A stretch of 52,932 bases of DNA from Desulfogranum japonicum DSM 18378 (lineage in GTDB: Bacteria > Desulfobacterota > Desulfobulbia > Desulfobulbales > Desulfobulbaceae), in contig NZ_AUCV01000044.1 of NCBI RefSeq assembly GCF_000429945.1, forward strand, positions 1 to 52,932, written 5' to 3'. This document shows positions 49,916-52,932 of the stretch, one piece after another. The notes below the pieces were generated by a model. The model searched no databases, was not told where the DNA came from, and saw only the letters and a list, made by a program, of their open reading frames with translations. The position numbers and the translations under genes were made by a program. Position 1 is the first letter of the stretch; the number at the start of each line of letters is the position of its first letter.

Positions 49916-50161
49916 TTATTCTTCTGAACCTATCGTTCGAATGGATTCAACAGTATCCCAACTATAATAGGTGTTTACTGTCTCTGCATCGAGCTTCTCT
50001 GTTATACGGATAAACCCTTCACCAAGAAACATCGCGGCTTCAGCATACACCCTGCCCTCATTAATCTGCAGCTTCACCCCCTTTCTCAGTTTTCTGGAGA
50101 GCGTGCCGTGCACAGGCATGGATGCATATTCAAAAATCTTTTCCATGGTTTCTTTGTTCAT
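49916..50161 (-). CDS. Small nif-cluster protein, unknown function
   Basis: An 81-residue protein without cysteines (MNKETMEKIFEYASMP opening; GEGFIRITEKLDAETVN in the second half). I cannot place it in a family. The start at 50161 is supported by GAGGT 5 bases upstream; the longer frame to 50212 adds unlikely sequence. It lies 22 bases upstream of the next small gene and shares the GAGGTGT ribosome-site context with it, so the two are probably translated from one transcript as an accessory pair. Confidence 0.6.
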   Translation of the reverse strand: MNKETMEKIFEYASMPVHGTLSRKLRKGVKLQINEGRVYAEAAMFLGEGFIRITEKLDAETVNTYYSWDTVESIRTIGSEE

Positions 50162-50416
50162 ACTACACCTCGCAATTATAGCAAAAAAATACAATGAGCC
50201 CGCATTTCTCAATTTCCCCAGGACATGCGTTTACTCACTTAAAAAACATTGCTTTCCTGGGAAATTCAAAAAATCTACCTCTCGGAGCGAGCACTTTTGA
50301 CTGCACCAGCTTTGTCACCGAGCATTTGTGCACACAAACGAAAACTCAGCCTGTTGGGCACGACTGTATTTCCGGCGGATTACAGTTACTGCAAAATATC
50401 CTCGTGGAAAAGCAGA

Positions 50417-50818
50417 CTAGCCGGCCAACCTCGGCACCAGCAAATTATGGATATCATCACCAATACCAAGAAACCTCTCCACATCCTCGTCTGTAGGAAT
50501 CTGTATTGTATAAGCATCCACATCACAGATCTCCTGGAAAGAATCCAGATAGTTCAGCTTTTCAATCAAATCGCCGCTCAAAAGCAAATGACGACTCAAG
50601 GCGACACGCAAATCTCCTATGGTATGATTGTCAGCCAGATCACCGTTTTTCATCAGGAAAGCCATGACTAATTTTTCAATCCCCATACAAACCAGATTGT
50701 ACAGTGTCTCAGGCGAAAACGCTTTTTTACGTTGTTTCCAGGCGTTTTTGGCTACACCCATAAACTGCTCGCCATCGCGACGATAAATTTCCCAATCATC
50801 TATTTCAACACCAATCAT
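50417..50818 (-). CDS. HEPN-like domain protein in the nif cluster
   Basis: A 133-residue all-helical protein resembling HEPN domains: ETLYNLVCMGIEKLVMAFL is the first-helix pattern, followed by NHTIGDLRVALSRH and IHNLLVPRL. An R-x5-H arrangement (RVALSRH) is visible, but its position differs from the usual catalytic RX4-6H, so RNase activity is not implied. No partner nucleotidyltransferase is adjacent. Its place among nif genes suggests an accessory or small-molecule or protein-binding role. The ATG has AGG about 8 bases upstream. Confidence 0.6.
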   Translation of the reverse strand: MIGVEIDDWEIYRRDGEQFMGVAKNAWKQRKKAFSPETLYNLVCMGIEKLVMAFLMKNGDLADNHTIGDLRVALSRHLLLSGDLIEKLNYLDSFQEICDVDAYTIQIPTDEDVERFLGIGDDIHNLLVPRLAG

Positions 50819-50921
50819 AGCGATAACCTATTTGAAATATCCATTTCACTGTTTCAGTCAAACCATCTAGTACAGCTTTGCAGCGGTACAACCCGCACCG
50901 CTGCCATTTGTCCTGTACATT

Positions 50922-51224
50922 TTATCCGATCAGGTACTCTGCAGGCGGCTCACCATCTTCGACACCATCGAGTATGGCATCAATGACCTCTTCACTGTCT
51001 ACACCTTTGAACCACCAGTTATCAGGCTGAACAACCATTATCGGACCGGACTCACATTGTTTCAGACAACCGGTGGCGATAACCTGCATATCCAGCCCAC
51101 GGTCCAGAATTTCTTCTTCTATATACTGCAGAAATCCATCTGTCTGCTTGTGGCAGATGCCCTTTGGATCACCTTTTAAGCGAAAACTCTGACAGACAAG
51201 AATCTGTTTCTCCGGAATAGCCAT
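50922..51224 (-). CDS. Thioredoxin-like [2Fe-2S] ferredoxin
   Basis: A 100-residue protein of the thioredoxin-like ferredoxin (Shethna-type) family. The four cluster cysteines are C11 and C24 (C-x12-C within VCQSF...KGIC) plus C53 and C57 (ATGCLKQCESGP). The start at 51224 is set by a strong AGGAGA. Such ferredoxins are found in nif clusters, where they may supply electrons or protect nitrogenase. Here it lies directly after the NifB paralogue, so it could serve as that protein's electron partner; this is inferred from position only. Confidence 0.88.
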   Translation of the reverse strand: MAIPEKQILVCQSFRLKGDPKGICHKQTDGFLQYIEEEILDRGLDMQVIATGCLKQCESGPIMVVQPDNWWFKGVDSEEVIDAILDGVEDGEPPAEYLIG

Positions 51225-51294
51225 CTCACGTTCTCCTTTCAATACTGCACATAATCGCAAAAACGGCATGAACGCAGCCATGCCTAGGTTACAG

Positions 51295-52470
51295 TTACTT
51301 TTTTAAACCTTTCCCTTTTTTGCCTCCGCCGTACAACACATCAACACATCCTTCCACATTATCAGTAACAGACATTACCCTGATGCCGTTCTCGCCAAGT
51401 ACTTGTCTCGGACTTTCACCAGCACTTGCAGCAAGCAAAACAAAACAGTCAGTAAGAACTTTCGCCAGCTCCTGCCAACGGTTTTTCCCACTACCCGGCT
51501 CAGGCGCATCCCTGGTCTCGATCAGACTGGCCAGACCATCACCCTGCCTGGGTCCATACACCAGGACTTTAACCGCATGCCCAAGGTGTAAGTCAATATC
51601 CATACCATTGGAACTGACCACAGCGACATTGGGTCGCTCTTTGCTGGGCTTAGGCAAAGTGGAATGCATTACACCTGCTTCTTCGGGGTCATCACACTCT
51701 ACCTGAAAATCTCCGAGCGAGTGAATCACAGGAAGAACGTTTGCACATCTTGCCTTCAGTTCAGCCATGGCAGCACACCCAGGCTCCTGTTCAAGTTCCC
51801 CGTCGCTGCCATATATCTGTCCCGGCACAAGAGACAGGGCAACCAGTCCTTTTTCTTTAGCCTGGAGAGCAAAACTTTCAGCCTTCTCCAAGTTCACTCC
51901 AGGATAGAGAGTAGCACTGCCGGTAACAGTAATGCCTGCACCTTGCAAAGCAGCAATGGCCTCCTCCCTTTCCTGCAGCAGCAACTCTGCTGCACTGGAA
52001 ACAGGAACGGTTTTCCGTGCCGGACGAAGCCATTGATATACCGCTGTAAGAGTTTCGAGATCAAAACCATCAGTGATAAGCTCTACATACTTAACCCCTG
52101 TATCTGCAAGGGTTTGCGCATATTTGGCAATACCAAAGCCCAGTGTTCTCAACGCAAAACAAAGCTGAGGATGCCGTTGACGAAGCAATGAAAAGACCTC
52201 CACAACCTCACCTAAGGAGGCCATGGGATCACCTGGCCCGACAACACCCACGAGTATATCCTCTCCAAGTTGCAAATGATCACGCGTCTCTTCAAACAGC
52301 GCAAGCGCCTCACCAGGCAGCAAAACATCCTGCGTCACTTTTTTCGAAGACGCATATTTTGTCCGGCAAATAGCCACGGGTGCAATGGGCAACAAAATCA
52401 CTGAATGATCAAAATAGGTATTCTGCGTGGTCAAATTATTTTTGTAAGCAGCAAAGGAAAGAACGTTCAT
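51295..52470 (-). CDS. NifB paralogue lacking radical SAM cysteines, with NifX-like domain
   Basis: A 391-residue protein that aligns with the NifB in this same window. NifB's LPVAPKCNIKCNFC is LPIAPVAICRTKYA here, so all three cluster cysteines are replaced by Ala, Thr and Ala. The S-adenosylmethionine-contact segment VGPGDPMAS is kept. The C-terminal third matches the NifX/NafY-like domain (RPNVAVVSSNGMDIDLHLGHA; NRWQELAKVLTDCFVLL). Radical SAM chemistry is therefore not expected; binding of a cofactor or of a precursor is more likely. The ATG at 52470 has AGGG 5 bases upstream. It follows nifK by about 70 bases. Confidence 0.85.
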   Translation of the reverse strand: MNVLSFAAYKNNLTTQNTYFDHSVILLPIAPVAICRTKYASSKKVTQDVLLPGEALALFEETRDHLQLGEDILVGVVGPGDPMASLGEVVEVFSLLRQRHPQLCFALRTLGFGIAKYAQTLADTGVKYVELITDGFDLETLTAVYQWLRPARKTVPVSSAAELLLQEREEAIAALQGAGITVTGSATLYPGVNLEKAESFALQAKEKGLVALSLVPGQIYGSDGELEQEPGCAAMAELKARCANVLPVIHSLGDFQVECDDPEEAGVMHSTLPKPSKERPNVAVVSSNGMDIDLHLGHAVKVLVYGPRQGDGLASLIETRDAPEPGSGKNRWQELAKVLTDCFVLLAASAGESPRQVLGENGIRVMSVTDNVEGCVDVLYGGGKKGKGLKK

Positions 52471-52542
52471 GATGTCCCTAAAAAAGGGTAAAGGTGGTGC
52501 AACAGCAGCCGTCATGCGGCCACTGCTGCAGAATATAGAGTG

Positions 52543-52932
52543 TTACAGTACAAGCTCAAATTTGGTTTCTGTGGCATCACGATCAAGTCGATCCAGCAAC
52601 ACTCCCAGAATTTTTTCCAGAAGTCGCAAACCACCCATGTATCCTACGGTTGGAAAATGCTGATGCCCCTGGCGATCAAGGATGGGGAAGCCCCAGCGTA
52701 CAAACGGGATATCCTCATCACGAGCTATATACTTGCAGTAGGTGTTGCCGATAAGCAGGTCAACAGGCTCGTTCTTGATCAACTGATGCAGCATGAACAT
52801 ATCACTGGCTGCCTTCACGTTTACTTCACGCCCCATCTCGGCAGTAATCTCTTTGATACGTTTCTCAAACTTCTTACCAGGCGTACCGGTGATGATATGA
52901 ATCGGCTGCATATCAATGGACACCAGGAACTC
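52543..52932 (-). CDS. nifK: Nitrogenase MoFe protein beta chain NifK (3' end, partial)
   Basis: The C-terminal 129 residues of a nitrogenase component 1 beta subunit, running off the right edge. The visible part holds VDLLIGNTYCKYIARD, VRWGFPILDRQGHQHFPTVGYMGGLRLLEKIL and ends in KFELVL; the FP-D--GH pattern is typical of NifK. The type (Mo versus V/Fe) cannot be decided from this fragment, but the adjacent nifENB points to the molybdenum enzyme. It is upstream of the NifB paralogue on the same strand, so nifHD presumably lie further right. Confidence 0.9.
   Translation of the reverse strand, partial: EFLVSIDMQPIHIITGTPGKKFEKRIKEITAEMGREVNVKAASDMFMLHQLIKNEPVDLLIGNTYCKYIARDEDIPFVRWGFPILDRQGHQHFPTVGYMGGLRLLEKILGVLLDRLDRDATETKFELVL

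Noticed and set aside
50417-50818. Toxin-antitoxin reading of the HEPN-like gene
   Set aside because: No minimal nucleotidyltransferase or other antitoxin gene is adjacent, and the R-x5-H position is not the usual catalytic one.

Overview
The window looks like chromosome of an anaerobic, diazotrophic member of the Desulfobacterota (a Desulfobulbales-type sulfate-reducer relative is my best guess). This is inferred from the mix of nif genes, sigma-54 regulation, many PAS/HAMP/REC signalling proteins, an ADP-forming acyl-CoA synthetase, a large SulP transporter and dense intergenic palindromes. No rRNA, tRNA, CRISPR array, prophage or intact insertion sequence was seen.

Layout. 1-2009: a four-gene redox operon on + (small CXXC thioredoxin-like protein, DGC-type zinc-binding protein, exported thioredoxin, CcdA-like membrane protein). 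2144-4555: an acyl-CoA synthetase (NDP-forming) with permuted domain order. 5133-12465: a signalling block with an HDOD protein, a REC/HD-GYP phosphodiesterase, a REC/histidine kinase, a lone receiver, and a large multi-PAS histidine kinase on the opposite strand broken by one extra base. 13117-17524: a coupled GTPase (DUF3482)/membrane protein (DUF2868) pair, then azlCD. 17553-26488: REC-guanylate/adenylate cyclase, aroC, a WbpP-type epimerase, dinB, a CPA2 antiporter, YgiQ and a small membrane protein. 26570-30250: an iron alcohol dehydrogenase, PAS histidine kinase and sigma-54 activator in one operon. 30856-33669: TetR regulator with a clear operator, then a SulP transporter with a large extra domain. 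34147-44588: HAD phosphatase, nadA, an MscS channel, a DisA-N/DAC-like protein, a chemotaxis receptor, an N-formylglutamate amidohydrolase-like protein and an ABC-type binding protein.

44883-52932 is a nitrogen-fixation cluster, all on the minus strand. In transcription order: the 3' end of nifK, a NifB paralogue whose three radical-SAM cysteines are all replaced, a thioredoxin-like [2Fe-2S] ferredoxin, a HEPN-like protein and two small unknown proteins. Then comes an intergenic region with a NifA-type upstream site and a -24/-12 promoter, followed by nifE, nifN, nifB and a strong terminator. nifE/nifN form the cofactor scaffold and nifB makes the NifB-cofactor. The degenerate NifB paralogue probably uses only its NifX/NafY-like C-terminal domain, as a cofactor-binding or electron-transfer partner.

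Several intergenic regions hold repeated palindromes: a 147-149 bp imperfect palindrome family with CTAGGAG ends (two full copies and one 50-bp version), and two further repeat families shared between regions near 4.7, 12.6 and 49.4 kb. The most novel items are the cysteine-less NifB paralogue with its accessory gene block, the DAC-like protein, the SulP insertion, and the palindrome families.
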